DNA from: Paracoccaceae bacterium
GTDB taxonomy: Bacteria > Pseudomonadota > Alphaproteobacteria > Rhodobacterales > Rhodobacteraceae
Length of the DNA stretch: 35,456 nt
Direction: 5' to 3'
Assembly (NCBI GenBank): GCA_024226455.1
Contig: JAAELR010000428.1
Span: 1 to 35,456 of the forward strand
The position numbers were made by a program, and so were the translations under genes. The notes below the pieces were generated by a model. The model did no database searches and was not told where the DNA came from. It saw only the letters and a list, made by a program, of their open reading frames with translations. Positions 9,603 to 19,087 of the stretch are shown here, piece after piece; within the stretch, counting starts at the first letter, position 1, and every line of letters begins with the position of its first letter.

Positions 9603-10231
9603 CTGTAGGGCACGGCAAGAGGGAGTTTCAGGAGCGATTCGCTGTTTCACGTGAAACAATGGCCCGGCTGGCGCGCTATGAGGAATTGCTTTACAAGTGG
9701 AACCCCGCAATCAATCTGGTAGCCAAGTCGACGCTTAGTGATATCTGGGACAGACACTTTCAGGACTCCGCGCTGGCCTTTCGGGTTGCCGACCGGCAGC
9801 GGTGGCGTTGGGCCGATCTTGGGTCTGGCGGCGGGTTTCCGGGCGCGGTTGCCGCAATTCTGGCCGTAGAGAAGGCCCCGGAGCTTTCCGTTGCCTGTAT
9901 CGAAAGCGACACCAGGAAGAGCGAGTTCATCCGTACCGTGGCCAGAGAAACCGGCGTAGCTATCAAGGTCGTGACCCAACGAATAGAGCTGAGTCCACTG
10001 CAAAACGCAGACGTGGTCTCTGCCCGCGCGTTGGCACCTCTGCCGCAATTGCTGGAGCATGTCAGCCGGCATTTGGCGCCAGGAGGTGTTGCGGTGTTGC
10101 ACAAGGGTGAAAGACATGCGGAGGAGATGGAAACGGCCCTTGAAACATGGGCCTTTACCGTTGAGAAACACGTCAGCCCGACGAATCCAAACTCTGTCTT
10201 GCTGAAAATCGGAGACCTCTCTCGTGGTTGA
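9599..10231 (+). CDS. rsmG: 16S rRNA (guanine527-N7)-methyltransferase RsmG (GidB)
   Basis: The 210-residue protein has the SAM-binding motif [10 protein letters not shown] near residue 74 and the RsmG N-terminal helix region with NLVAKSTL near 40. It methylates G527 of 16S rRNA; loss gives low-level streptomycin resistance in many bacteria. It starts at a GTG overlapping the mnmG stop (GTGA). A perfect parS site at 9643-9658 encodes VSRET near residue 17. Its stop overlaps parA by 8 nt. Confidence 0.96.
   Translation: MTVGHGKREFQERFAVSRETMARLARYEELLYKWNPAINLVAKSTLSDIWDRHFQDSALAFRVADRQRWRWADLGSGGGFPGAVAAILAVEKAPELSVACIESDTRKSEFIRTVARETGVAIKVVTQRIELSPLQNADVVSARALAPLPQLLEHVSRHLAPGGVAVLHKGERHAEEMETALETWAFTVEKHVSPTNPNSVLLKIGDLSRG
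9643..9658. promoter_or_regulatory. parS centromere site 2, inside rsmG
   Basis: TGTTTCACGTGAAACA is again a perfect 16-bp parS, 1.9 kb from the first and 581 bp upstream of parA. It is read in a different frame from site 1 and encodes VSRET of RsmG. Confidence 0.95.
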
Positions 10232-11027
10232 CCCAATCCACACACGTCGGCCCAAGATCATCGCTGTGGCCAACCAGAAGGGAGGCGTCGGTAAAACGAC
10301 GACGACGATCAACCTGGGCTCGGCATTGGTCGACGAAGGGTATAATGTATTACTGATCGACCTGGATCCGCAAGGCAACGCATCTACAGGCTTGGGTTTG
10401 CACGCGCAGGACCGCCGGGTCACAACCTATGACCTGTTGCTGGAGGACGCGCCAATAGAAGAGGTAATCCACAGCACCGATATCGACGGGCTTTGGATCG
10501 CCCCCGCAACGACCGACCTGAGTTCTGCCGATATCCAGTTGGTTTCGAACGAAAAACGCAGCTTTTTGCTGCACGACGCCCTGCGCCAACCTGCAATTGA
10601 AAAGTACGAACTGGATTATGTCCTGATCGACTGCCCACCATCGCTTAGCCTGCTGACGGTGAACGGAATGGTTGCAGCCGATTCGATTCTGGTGCCGCTC
10701 CAATCGGAGTTTTATGCGCTCGAAGGGTTGTCGCAGTTGATGTTGACAATCCGCGAGGTGCGGCAGTCTGCTAATCCGAACCTGCGGATCGAGGGCGTCG
10801 TTCTGACCATGTATGATGGCCGAAACAAGCTGTCTCAACAGGTAGAAGCGGATGCGCGCGAGAACCTGGGAGAGTTGGTTTTCAAGACGATTATACCACG
10901 AAACGTACGAATCAGCGAGGCTCCATCTTACGCTGTGCCGGTTCTGGAGTATGATCCGGAGTCAAAAGGTAGCCAGGCCTATCGCAATCTGGCGCGCGAG
11001 CTGGCGACGAGGGGCTCTGCAGTTTAG
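10224..11027 (+). CDS. parA: Chromosome partitioning ATPase ParA (Soj)
   Basis: The 267-residue protein has the deviant Walker A KGGVGKTTT at residues 19-27, Walker A' LLIDLDPQGNAS near 44, and Walker B YVLIDCPPSLS near 130. ParA binds nucleoid DNA as an ATP dimer and is released by ParB, moving the origin. I use the GTG at 10224, overlapping rsmG by 8 nt; the short N-terminus (no helix-turn-helix) is typical of the chromosomal class. parB follows after 15 nt. Confidence 0.97.
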   Translation: MVDPIHTRRPKIIAVANQKGGVGKTTTTINLGSALVDEGYNVLLIDLDPQGNASTGLGLHAQDRRVTTYDLLLEDAPIEEVIHSTDIDGLWIAPATTDLSSADIQLVSNEKRSFLLHDALRQPAIEKYELDYVLIDCPPSLSLLTVNGMVAADSILVPLQSEFYALEGLSQLMLTIREVRQSANPNLRIEGVVLTMYDGRNKLSQQVEADARENLGELVFKTIIPRNVRISEAPSYAVPVLEYDPESKGSQAYRNLARELATRGSAV

Positions 11028-11042
11028 GGCAAGGAGGATCGG

Positions 11043-11942
11043 ATGGCCGACAAGAAACCAGAACGCCGCGGGTTGGGGCGCGGACTTTCGGCCCTGATGG
11101 CGGACGTCGCCCCAGCCGATCCGCAGCGCAACGAAGAGACCCGCGATGAGACTGGCGAACGGCAGATCCCGATAGACCGGATCCAGCCTAACCTGAACCA
11201 GCCGCGCAAGGATTTCGAAGAAGGCCAGTTGAACGATCTGGCCAATTCGATTCGCGAGAAGGGCGTGATTCAGCCTCTGATTCTGCGGGAAAGCGCGGAA
11301 CAGGAGGGTATTTACGAGATCGTCGCTGGAGAGCGGCGTTGGCGCGCGGCCCAGGTCGCGCGGTTGCATGAGGTGCCGGCGCTGGTTCGGGACTATGACG
11401 ATACCGAGACGCTGGAGATAGCAATCATCGAGAACATCCAGCGGGCCGAATTGAACGCCATGGAAGAGGCTACAGGGTATCGGCAGCTGATGGACCGGTT
11501 CGGTCACACTCAAGAAAAGATCGCCGAGGCGCTGGGCAAGAGCCGCAGCCATATCGCCAATCTGTTGCGGTTGCTGAACCTGCCGGACACGGTGCAGGAT
11601 TTCGTGCGGGACGGGACTCTGAGCGCCGGACACGCGCGCGCGCTGGTGACCGCTAAAGACCCGATTGCGCTGGCGAAATCGGTTGTCGGCAAGGGCTTGT
11701 CGGTTCGTGAGACCGAGTCGCTGGTCAAGACCGAGGGCACGCGGCGAGGAACACCAGCGCCACGCGCGGATGTCGAAAAGGACGCGGACACTGCCGCGCT
11801 GGAGGGCGATCTGAGTGCGGCTTTGGCGATGAAGGTGACGATTGATCACCAGGCAGGCGGGCAATCGGGGCGCCTGACGGTTGGCTACAAGACGCTCGAC
11901 GAACTTGATCGCCTGTGCAATTTGCTGTCGGCGGTGAAATAG
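11043..11942 (+). CDS. parB: Chromosome partitioning protein ParB (Spo0J)
   Basis: The 299-residue protein begins with the chromosomal ParB pattern RRGLGRGLSALMAD (residues 8-21, ParA-stimulating end), then the CTP-binding GERRWRAAQ near 97 and ENIQRAELNAMEEA near 128, a helix-turn-helix with EKIAEALGKSRSHIANLLRL near 155, and a C-terminal dimerisation domain. It loads on parS as a CTP-dependent clamp. An AAGGAGG ribosome binding site precedes the ATG. It converges on hemW with a 6-nt gap. Confidence 0.97.
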   Translation: MADKKPERRGLGRGLSALMADVAPADPQRNEETRDETGERQIPIDRIQPNLNQPRKDFEEGQLNDLANSIREKGVIQPLILRESAEQEGIYEIVAGERRWRAAQVARLHEVPALVRDYDDTETLEIAIIENIQRAELNAMEEATGYRQLMDRFGHTQEKIAEALGKSRSHIANLLRLLNLPDTVQDFVRDGTLSAGHARALVTAKDPIALAKSVVGKGLSVRETESLVKTEGTRRGTPAPRADVEKDADTAALEGDLSAALAMKVTIDHQAGGQSGRLTVGYKTLDELDRLCNLLSAVK

Positions 11943-11948
11943 CGAGCT

Positions 11949-13106
11949 TCAGTCGCGAGAGAGCATCAATTCCCGCAGGATGGAATTCAGGACCGGGCGC
12001 CCGCTGTTGGTGACGGCGATCCTGCTGTTTTCGAGCCTGACCATGCCGATATCGCACAAATAGGCGAGCTTTTCGCGCAGCGAGTCAGGCCTAAGAAGCC
12101 GATCCAGGGCGATACCCTCGCGCAATCGTAGCCCCATCATCAAGGTCTCGAAGTCCAGATCCTTGGTGGCCAGCGCTTGCCGGGTGTTTTCCCCGCTGCC
12201 GGTCTTGGCAACCTGGGCGAGCCATTCGGACGGGGCAAGCAAGGTATCGGTGGCCAGCCGTTGCCCGGAAAAAGAAAGCCGACCATGAGCACCCGGCCCA
12301 ATCCCGCCCCAGTCTCCGGAACGCCAATAGGTAAGGTTGTGACAGCTTTCCGCGCCGGGTTTGGCATGATTGGAGACCTCGTAGGCGGGCAGGCCAGCCG
12401 TGCCGCATATCTCTTGCGTCGCCTCGTAAAGGTCGGCGCCGAGGTCCTCGTCGGGAAGACCCGGGAGTCGGTTGCCGGACAGACGGTCACCAAAGGCGGT
12501 GCCGGGCTCAACGGTCAACTGGTATAGAGACAGGTGATCGGGCGCCAGGGTCATGGCCTGCCGCAGCTCTGTCTGCCAATCCCGCAGGCTTTGATGTTGA
12601 CGGGCATAAATCAGGTCAAAGCTGACGCGATCAAAGATGTTTCGCGCCGTCTCAATCGCTTGCAGCGCCTCGCTCACACTGTGCCGCCGCCCCAGGGCGC
12701 GCAGGTCGGGATCGTTCAGAGCCTGAACGCCAATGGAAACCCGGTTCACACCCGCCGCGCGAAGGGCCGCGAAACGACCGGTCTCTACCGAGGTCGGGTT
12801 GGCCTCTAGCGTGATCTCAATGTCGTTGGCGGTGGTCCAGGTGCTTTGCACCATGTCCAGAATGCTTGCGACGAGATCAGGCTGCATCAGGCTGGGTGTG
12901 CCGCCACCGAGGAAAACAGAGCCCAGGAAGCGGCCCTTGGTTTCCCGGCCTAGACGGGCAATTTCGCTGGAATAGGCTCTGTTCCAGAGCCGTTGGTCGA
13001 TATCGCGCGCGACATGGCTATTGAAATCGCAATAGGGGCATTTCGAGGCGCAGAAGGGCCAGTGGATGTACAGGCCGAAGCCGTCGGTCTGCCAGTTCTC
13101 AGGCAA
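11949..13106 (-). CDS. hemW: Radical SAM haem chaperone HemW
   Basis: The 385-residue protein has the radical-SAM cluster motif CASKCPYC at about residues 18-25 with the following F-N of HemW (YCDFNSH), and GGGTPSL near 68. HemW resembles coproporphyrinogen III dehydrogenase HemN but binds haem and lacks that activity; the CxxxCxxC followed by F/N fits HemW. It is the last gene of the leftward rph-rdgB-hemW run and overlaps rdgB by 8 nt. Confidence 0.93.
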   Translation of the reverse strand: MPENWQTDGFGLYIHWPFCASKCPYCDFNSHVARDIDQRLWNRAYSSEIARLGRETKGRFLGSVFLGGGTPSLMQPDLVASILDMVQSTWTTANDIEITLEANPTSVETGRFAALRAAGVNRVSIGVQALNDPDLRALGRRHSVSEALQAIETARNIFDRVSFDLIYARQHQSLRDWQTELRQAMTLAPDHLSLYQLTVEPGTAFGDRLSGNRLPGLPDEDLGADLYEATQEICGTAGLPAYEVSNHAKPGAESCHNLTYWRSGDWGGIGPGAHGRLSFSGQRLATDTLLAPSEWLAQVAKTGSGENTRQALATKDLDFETLMMGLRLREGIALDRLLRPDSLREKLAYLCDIGMVRLENSRIAVTNSGRPVLNSILRELMLSRD

Positions 13107-13707
13107 AGCACCCGGCGACCAGCTTGGCGAAAGCGTTGGCGCGGTGGCTCATGCGATGCTTCTTTGCCGGGTCCATTTCACCGAAGGTGACGGTCTCGCC
13201 ATCGGGAAGAAATACCGGATCGAAACCAAAGCCCAACTCGCCTCGCATCGGCCAGACAACTTGACCCTCGACCCTGCCCTCGAAAATCTCGTCATGCCCG
13301 TCGGGCCAGGCGAGGCAGAGGGTGGCGCAAAACCGGGCGGTTCGTGGGGCGGGGGCCCGCTTCTCTTCCAGCAGGGTCCAGACCTTTGTCATCGCCATGG
13401 GAAAGTCTCGCCCGTTTGGCGTCTCGGCCCAATCGGCGGTGTATACCCCGGGGGCGCCGTCCAGAGCGTCGACCTGGATGCCGCTGTCATCGGAAAGCGC
13501 CGGCAGCCCGGTTTCACCCGCGGTGAAATGCGCCTTGATCCGGGCGTTGCCGGCAAAGCTGTTCTCTGTCTCGTCCGGCTCTTGCAGGCCGAAGTCCGAG
13601 GCGGAACGTATTTCGATCCCAAAAGGCTCTAACAAAGCCCGAATCTCGCGGATTTTGCCCGCGTTGTGGGACGCGATGACCAAGGTGGATCCGTCAAACC
13701 GGCGCAT
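13099..13707 (-). CDS. rdgB: RdgB/HAM1 family non-canonical purine NTP pyrophosphatase
   Basis: The 202-residue protein begins [20 protein letters not shown], with the SHNAGK substrate motif, ALSDDSGI near 75, FGFDPVFL near 155 and SHRANAF near 187, all family hallmarks. It hydrolyses dITP/XTP to keep deaminated purines out of nucleic acids. The ATG at 13707 lies one base after the rph stop; the frame stays open upstream but only inside rph. Confidence 0.95.
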   Translation of the reverse strand: MRRFDGSTLVIASHNAGKIREIRALLEPFGIEIRSASDFGLQEPDETENSFAGNARIKAHFTAGETGLPALSDDSGIQVDALDGAPGVYTADWAETPNGRDFPMAMTKVWTLLEEKRAPAPRTARFCATLCLAWPDGHDEIFEGRVEGQVVWPMRGELGFGFDPVFLPDGETVTFGEMDPAKKHRMSHRANAFAKLVAGCFA

Positions 13708-13708
13708 G

Positions 13709-14419
13709 TCAGGCCACCGCCGCCTTTTGTGCGGCGACCAGTTCTGCGACGCCTTTGTTGGCAAGGCCAAGAAGTTGGGTCATCTCGTCCTGAGAAAAGG
13801 TCGCACCCTCGGCGGACATCTGAACCTCGACCAACCGACCACTGCCGGTCATCACGAAGTTGCCGTCAACGCCGGCCTCGCTGTCCTCGGGATAGTCAAG
13901 ATCCAACACCGGCTGTCCGGCATAGATGCCGCAGCTGATACCGGCGATGGGGTCGACAAGCGGATCGGTGATCACGTCGCCGACCTTGATCAGCTTGTTT
14001 ACCGCCAGCCGCAGCGCTACCCACCCGCCAGTGATCGCGGCGCAGCGGGTACCTCCATCGGCCTGGATCACGTCGCAGTCGATGGTGATCTGGCGTTCAC
14101 CCAGCGCAACACGGTCTACCCCGGCGCGCAGGGCCCGCCCTATAAGCCTTTGAATTTCCTGGGTACGCCCGGTTTGGCCATTCTTGGCCTCGCGCCGCAT
14201 CCGGGTGTTGGTGGCGCGTGGCAGCATGCCGTATTCGGCAGTCACCCAGCCCAGCCCGGTGTTTTTCAGGAAGGGCGGTACCCGCTCTTCCAGCGTTGCG
14301 GTGCACAGAACATGGGTGTCGCCGCATTTGATCAGACAGGATCCCTCGGCGTGGCGGGTGACCGCCACATCGATCGAGATCGGGCGCATTTCGTTCAATT
14401 CTCGGCCAGAGGGTCGCAT
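13709..14419 (-). CDS. rph: Ribonuclease PH
   Basis: The 236-residue protein begins [20 protein letters not shown] and carries the RNase PH patterns [14 protein letters not shown] near 60 and [13 protein letters not shown]-like [13 protein letters not shown] near 86. It trims tRNA 3' ends by phosphorolysis. The start at 14419 is supported by GGAAGGAC 4 nt upstream; an in-frame ATG at 14449 lacks this. First gene of the leftward operon, divergent from hrcA. Confidence 0.95.
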   Translation of the reverse strand: MRPSGRELNEMRPISIDVAVTRHAEGSCLIKCGDTHVLCTATLEERVPPFLKNTGLGWVTAEYGMLPRATNTRMRREAKNGQTGRTQEIQRLIGRALRAGVDRVALGERQITIDCDVIQADGGTRCAAITGGWVALRLAVNKLIKVGDVITDPLVDPIAGISCGIYAGQPVLDLDYPEDSEAGVDGNFVMTGSGRLVEVQMSAEGATFSQDEMTQLLGLANKGVAELVAAQKAAVA

Positions 14420-14482
14420 GACAGTCCTTCCATTCGGGTTGCCGGTCACTTACCTGTGGCATGGTTTCGAACGCAACCCCGA

Positions 14483-14510
14483 TTGACGGCGCGGTACGAT
14501 CGTCTTTAAT
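14483..14510 (+). promoter_or_regulatory. Sigma-70-like promoter for hrcA-grpE
   Basis: TTGACG (14483-14488) and TTTAAT (14505-14510) each match the consensus at five of six positions and are 16 bp apart. Transcription would begin about 14517, just before the ATG at 14536 and after the upstream in-frame ATGs at 14461 and 14509, so it also supports the chosen hrcA start. No CIRCE repeat was seen nearby. Confidence 0.5.
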
Positions 14511-14535
14511 GGCGCGTGGTTTCCGGGGTGTCCGC

Positions 14536-15600
14536 ATGACTGACAACGCACAAATCCTGTTTGATCTGAACGAGCGGAGTCGCGAGGTGTTTCGCCGTGT
14601 CGTGGAGGGCTACCTGCAAAGCGGTGAACCCATGGGGTCACGTACCCTGACACGCAGCATGAAGGAAAAGGTTTCTGCCGCAACGATTCGCAACGTGATG
14701 CAGGATCTGGAGTTCCTGGGCCTGCTCGATTCGCCGCATGTGTCGGCGGGACGTATCCCGACCGAGCAGGGGCTGCGCATGTTCATAGATGGGTTGCTGG
14801 AGGTCGAGACCCTGGATGCCGGCGACCGGAGGAAAATAGACGCAACCCTGAGCGGTAGTGAGCGTGACGTTGGCACAATCCTCGACAGTGTCGGGTCTGC
14901 GTTGTCAGGGCTGACCAGCGGTGCAAGCCTGGTGTTGACGCCCAAGCATGAGGCACCGATTCGGCATATTGATTTCGTGTCCCTGGCGCCTGACAGGGCG
15001 TTGGTGGTGCTGGTTTTCTCTGACGGCAACGTGGAAAACCGCGTGTTCAGCCCGCCCGTGGGTCAGACGCCCTCGTCAATGCGCGAGGCGGCGAATTTCC
15101 TGAATTCCCTGGCCGAGGGCAAAACACTTGGCGAGCTGCGCAACATTTTCGACCGTGAGATCGGCAAGCGACGGCAGGAATTGAACCGGCTGGCCCGCGA
15201 CATGGTGGAACAGGGTCTCGCAATCTGGGAGAATGAGGGGGAACCGCATGAGAGATTGATCGTCCGCGGGCGGTCCAATCTTTTGGAGATCGACGGGCAG
15301 GAAGAGGATCTGGAGCGGGTTCGCAGCCTGTTCGACGACCTCGAGCGTAAACGCGACATTGCCGAATTCCTGGAACTGACCGACGAAGGCGAGGGTGTGC
15401 GCATTTTTATCGGTTCTGAGAACAAGCTTTTTTCACTTTCGGGTTCCTCTTTGGTGGTCTCTCCATATATGAACGCAGACCGAAAGATTGTTGGCGCCGT
15501 GGCCGTGATCGGGCCGACCCGGCTGAACTATGGGCGGATCGTGCCGATCGTTGATTATACGGCGCAACTTGTCGGGCGGCTGATTGCCGACCGGGGGTAA
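14536..15600 (+). CDS. hrcA: Heat-inducible transcription repressor HrcA
   Basis: The 354-residue protein begins MTDNAQILFDLNERSREVFR, with the N-terminal winged helix (GSRTLTRSMKEKVSAATIRN near residues 36-55) and the HrcA core. HrcA represses chaperone operons by binding CIRCE and is stabilised by GroEL. The start is placed at 14536 because the predicted promoter at 14483-14510 excludes the longer forms. I found no CIRCE in the rph-hrcA gap, so its targets are probably elsewhere (groESL). grpE follows after 11 nt. Confidence 0.95.
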   Translation: MTDNAQILFDLNERSREVFRRVVEGYLQSGEPMGSRTLTRSMKEKVSAATIRNVMQDLEFLGLLDSPHVSAGRIPTEQGLRMFIDGLLEVETLDAGDRRKIDATLSGSERDVGTILDSVGSALSGLTSGASLVLTPKHEAPIRHIDFVSLAPDRALVVLVFSDGNVENRVFSPPVGQTPSSMREAANFLNSLAEGKTLGELRNIFDREIGKRRQELNRLARDMVEQGLAIWENEGEPHERLIVRGRSNLLEIDGQEEDLERVRSLFDDLERKRDIAEFLELTDEGEGVRIFIGSENKLFSLSGSSLVVSPYMNADRKIVGAVAVIGPTRLNYGRIVPIVDYTAQLVGRLIADRG

Positions 15601-15611
15601 AGAGGATGAAA

Positions 15612-16205
15612 ATGGCCGAAGAGCAGAAGAAACCGACCATGCCCGAAATCGATCTGTCGGCGCTGGACGACATTGGCGGGGCCCAGATCGACATTACCGA
15701 GACGGCATTGGACGAGAACCCCGAGATCGAGGCGGTTCATGGCGAACTGGAAGATCTGCGCGCCGAGCGGGATGAGTTCAAGGACCGGTTCATGCGGGCA
15801 CTGGCAGACGCCGAAAACTCGCGCAAGCGCAGCGAACGCGACCGGCGCGAGGCAGAGCAGTATGGCGGCTCGAAACTGGCGCGCGACATGCTGCCGGTGT
15901 TCGACAACATGTCCCGGGCGCTGGAGGCGGCGACCACAGAGCAGCAGTCGGTGTCGGGAGCGCTGCTGGAGGGTGTGGAACTGACCATGCGCGAGCTGCT
16001 GAACGTGTTCAAGAAACACGGGATAGAGCCTGTTGTACCGGAAGTTGGCGACAAATTCGACCCTCAGCTGCACCAGGCGATGTTCGAGGCGCCGCTACCC
16101 CAGACCAAGGCGGGTGACATCATTCAGGTCAGCCAGGTCGGGTTCATGCTGCATGACCGGTTGCTGCGACCGGCACAGGTGGGCGTCAGCTCTACACCGG
16201 GTTGA
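15612..16205 (+). CDS. grpE: Nucleotide exchange factor GrpE
   Basis: The 197-residue protein has a charged coiled-coil N-terminus (ELEDLRAERDEFKDRFMRAL near residues 45-65) and the GrpE core with FDPQLHQAMF near 155 and VGFMLHDRLLRPAQVGVS at the end. It releases ADP from DnaK. Two ATGs lie 6 nt apart (15606, 15612); AGAGG directly abuts the first and sits 6 nt from the second, so I use 15612. The hrcA-grpE pair is typical. Confidence 0.96.
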   Translation: MAEEQKKPTMPEIDLSALDDIGGAQIDITETALDENPEIEAVHGELEDLRAERDEFKDRFMRALADAENSRKRSERDRREAEQYGGSKLARDMLPVFDNMSRALEAATTEQQSVSGALLEGVELTMRELLNVFKKHGIEPVVPEVGDKFDPQLHQAMFEAPLPQTKAGDIIQVSQVGFMLHDRLLRPAQVGVSSTPG

Positions 16206-16227
16206 GAGCTCGAGGCGGTTTCACCGG

Positions 16228-16247
16228 TTTGTCGGCATTTGTCGGCA
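16228..16247. repeat. Perfect 2 x 10-bp tandem repeat in the grpE-mutS gap
   Basis: TTTGTCGGCA occurs twice in a row. It lies in the 152-bp gap between the converging grpE and mutS genes; no clear terminator hairpin was seen there. Probably a small duplication; function unknown. Confidence 0.6.
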
Positions 16248-16357
16248 ATGTTTACTTTTCGGGTATTGAGTCGCAGCGCGCGCGGTCCGAACGACTGGGA
16301 GGCCAGCCCCCAAGACCCTCGGCGTATTTCCAACTAGGAAGAAGCGATGAGTTTCGG

Positions 16358-19024
16358 TCAGGATTTGCCGCGGCCCGGTTTCAATAGATCCTGCAGCTCA
16401 TAGATCAGGTCCAGAGCGTTTCTTGCAGACAGGTCGTCGGGGTGGATCTCTGCAAGGCGCTTTTCGACTTCGGAAGGGCGGGTGGTGGGCGTCGGCGCGG
16501 CGGGAGCGGCGGAGAACAGCGGCAGGTCGTCGAGTAGCGCCTTGCTGCCCGCCTTGCCCTCGCGCGCGCCGGCCTCGAGTTGCGAGAGAATGTCCCGGGC
16601 GCGGTTAATGACAGATTGCGGCAGCCCGGCCAGCCGTGCGACCTGCACACCGTAGGACCGGTCGGCGGCACCCTTGCAAACCTCGTGCAGAAAGATCACC
16701 TCGCCCTCCCACTCCTTGACGGCGACGGTGGCGTTCTCGACACCGTCTAGCCGGTCGGTAAGCTGCGTGAGCTCGTGATAGTGCGTGGCAAAGAGCGTCC
16801 GGCAGGCGTTGACGTCGTGCAGATGTTCCAGAGTCGCCCAGGCGATGGACAGCCCGTCATAGGTGGCGGTTCCGCGACCGATCTCGTCGAGAATCACCAG
16901 CGCCCGCTCGTCGGCCTGGTTCAGGATCGCGGCGGTTTCCACCATCTCGACCATAAACGTCGACCGGCCCCGCGCCAGATCGTCAGAGGCCCCAACCCTG
17001 CTGAAAAGCTGTGAAACCAGCCCGATATGGGCGGTGTGGGCCGGAACATAGCTGCCCATCTGGGCGAGGATCGCGATCAGCGCGTTTTGCCGCAGGAAGG
17101 TCGACTTGCCGGCCATGTTCGGGCCGGTCAGCAGCCAGATATCCGACCCGTCGGACCCATCGGCAAGGTCGCAGTCATTGCCGATGAAGGGCGCGCCACT
17201 TTGCCGACGCAGGGCGCGCTCGACAACCGGGTGACGCCCCCCCTCGACGCGGAACACCCGGCTGTCATCGACCCTGGGTCGACACCAACTCTCGGCCAGT
17301 GCCAGATCGGCGAGCGCGGTGGAAAGATCGATCTCAGCCAGCGCTCGCGCCAAGACAAAAAGCCGCGCCGATTGGTCCAGAACTGCCGATTTCAGGCCGT
17401 CAAAGAGACGCTTTTCGATCGCCAGCGCCTGACTCCCGGCGCTCAGAATTCTGGTTTCCATCTCGCTGAGTGGAACCGTGGTGAAGCGCACGGCGTTGGC
17501 GGTGGTCTGGCGGTGGATGAACGTTTCGGCCAGCGGTGGCGCGAGCATTTTCTCAGCGTGGGCGGATGTGGTCTCGATAAAGTACCCAAGCACGTTGTTG
17601 TGCTTGATCTTTAGCGAGGCAATGGCTGCCTTTGCGGCGTATTCGGCCTGCATCTCGGCGATTACGCGGCGGCCATCGTCGCGCAGCTCACGCAACTCGT
17701 CGAGTTCCGGGTCGAACCCGGCTGCGATGAACCCACCATCGCGGGTAATCAGGGGCGGCTCGGCGATCAGGGCGGCCTCAAGTTGGGCCAGAAGGTCGTC
17801 GTGACCGGTCAACGACTCGGCGGCCGCTTGCAGAAGCGCGGGCGTCTTGCGAACGCTGAAGTGGCTCGACAGGGCGCCAGCCTGGGCCAGACCAGTGCGG
17901 ATTGCCGCCAGATCGCGGGGACCGCCGCGGTCTAGTGCGAGGCGCGACAGAGCGCGGTCGATATCCGGGACGTGGCGTAACAGATCACGGATGCCGGTGG
18001 AGAAATCCCTGTGGGAAAGGCAATGCTCCATGGAATCGAGTCGATTGTGGATCGCGGCCAGGTTGCGCGAGGGGCTGGAAAGCCGCCGTTCCAGCAGGCG
18101 GGCGCCGCCGGCGGTGGCCGTCCGGTCGATGGCGACCAGCAACGTGTCCTCGCGTCCGCCGGACAGAGAGCGGACCAATTCCAGATTGCGACGCGTTGCA
18201 GCGTCGATCTGCATGGACGCGGTAATCGCCTCTTTGACGGGCGGTTGAAGAAGCGGCAGCTTTCCCTTCTGGGTTATGTCGAGGTAGTCGATGATGGCGC
18301 CCAGGGCGGAAATCTCTGCCCTTGTGAAGCCACCGAAGGCGTCAAGCGACCCGACCCGGTAAAGCTCTGCCAGCCGTTTCTCGGCGGCGGTGCTGTCGAA
18401 GCTGGCGCGTGAAAGCGGCGTGGCGGAACTGGCCATTTCAGTGACTATTTCTGCCAATTCCGGATCCGCGGTCTCTGACAGAATCACTTCGCTGGGGGCG
18501 ATCCGGGCAATCTCTGGCGAGAATCGCGCGCGTGGGCAGGGCATCACATGCAGAGCGCCGGTCGAGATATCGACCCAAGAAAAGGCGCCCTCGCCGCGAA
18601 CCTCATGATAGGCGGCAAGGTAGTTGTGGCTGCGAGCGTTCAACAGGCTGTCTTCGGTCAGGGTGCCGGGGGTGACCATGCGCACAACGTCTCGCCGAAC
18701 CACCGATTTGCCGCCGCGTTTCTTGGCGTCGGCGGGGTTTTCCATCTGTTCGCAGACGGCGACGCGAAAGCCCTTGCGGATCAACGTCAGCAGATAGCCC
18801 TCGGCGGCGTGGAACGGCACGCCGCACATGGGTATGTCGTCACCGAGGTGCTTGCCGCGTTTGGTCAGGGTGATATCCAGCGCTTCGGCAGCGGCAACCG
18901 CGTCGTCAAAGAACATCTCGTAGAAATCGCCCATCCGGTAGAACAGAAGCGCGCCGGCGTGATTGGCCTTGATGTCGAGATACTGCGCCATCATCGGCGT
19001 CAGCGCAGGTTTGGCAGCGGTCAC
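16358..19024 (-). CDS. mutS: DNA mismatch repair protein MutS
   Basis: The 888-residue protein has the mismatch-reading motif GDFYEMF near residue 32 (Phe and Glu contact the mismatch), the connector and clamp domains, and an ABC-type ATPase with Walker A GPNMAGKSTF near 635 and Walker B LVILDEIGRGT near 710. The tail after 820 is the short dimer/tetramer region. MutS starts mismatch repair; length fits (850-890). Leftward, convergent with grpE; msrA lies 63 nt upstream on the same strand. Confidence 0.98.
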   Translation of the reverse strand: MTAAKPALTPMMAQYLDIKANHAGALLFYRMGDFYEMFFDDAVAAAEALDITLTKRGKHLGDDIPMCGVPFHAAEGYLLTLIRKGFRVAVCEQMENPADAKKRGGKSVVRRDVVRMVTPGTLTEDSLLNARSHNYLAAYHEVRGEGAFSWVDISTGALHVMPCPRARFSPEIARIAPSEVILSETADPELAEIVTEMASSATPLSRASFDSTAAEKRLAELYRVGSLDAFGGFTRAEISALGAIIDYLDITQKGKLPLLQPPVKEAITASMQIDAATRRNLELVRSLSGGREDTLLVAIDRTATAGGARLLERRLSSPSRNLAAIHNRLDSMEHCLSHRDFSTGIRDLLRHVPDIDRALSRLALDRGGPRDLAAIRTGLAQAGALSSHFSVRKTPALLQAAAESLTGHDDLLAQLEAALIAEPPLITRDGGFIAAGFDPELDELRELRDDGRRVIAEMQAEYAAKAAIASLKIKHNNVLGYFIETTSAHAEKMLAPPLAETFIHRQTTANAVRFTTVPLSEMETRILSAGSQALAIEKRLFDGLKSAVLDQSARLFVLARALAEIDLSTALADLALAESWCRPRVDDSRVFRVEGGRHPVVERALRRQSGAPFIGNDCDLADGSDGSDIWLLTGPNMAGKSTFLRQNALIAILAQMGSYVPAHTAHIGLVSQLFSRVGASDDLARGRSTFMVEMVETAAILNQADERALVILDEIGRGTATYDGLSIAWATLEHLHDVNACRTLFATHYHELTQLTDRLDGVENATVAVKEWEGEVIFLHEVCKGAADRSYGVQVARLAGLPQSVINRARDILSQLEAGAREGKAGSKALLDDLPLFSAAPAAPTPTTRPSEVEKRLAEIHPDDLSARNALDLIYELQDLLKPGRGKS

Positions 19025-19087
19025 GATATCCCCCAGGGTGAACCGAGGTCGAGTCTACTGATTGCTGCCGGGGCGGAAAAGCGGAAC

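Noticed and set aside
13511-13531. GTTTCACCCGCGGTGAAAT, resembling a parS palindrome
   Set aside because: The central CACGTG is absent; the symmetry comes from coding sequence in rdgB.
13322-14509. 395-codon open frame on + opposite rdgB and rph
   Set aside because: It lies antisense to two confidently assigned genes with overlapping operon structure; the composition is that of a reverse-frame artefact.
14420-14535. CIRCE element for HrcA
   Set aside because: Searched by eye for TTAGCACTC and GAGTGCTAA halves; neither is present.
16249-16338. 29-codon frame in the grpE-mutS gap
   Set aside because: No ribosome binding site, no recognisable sequence and a position between converging genes.
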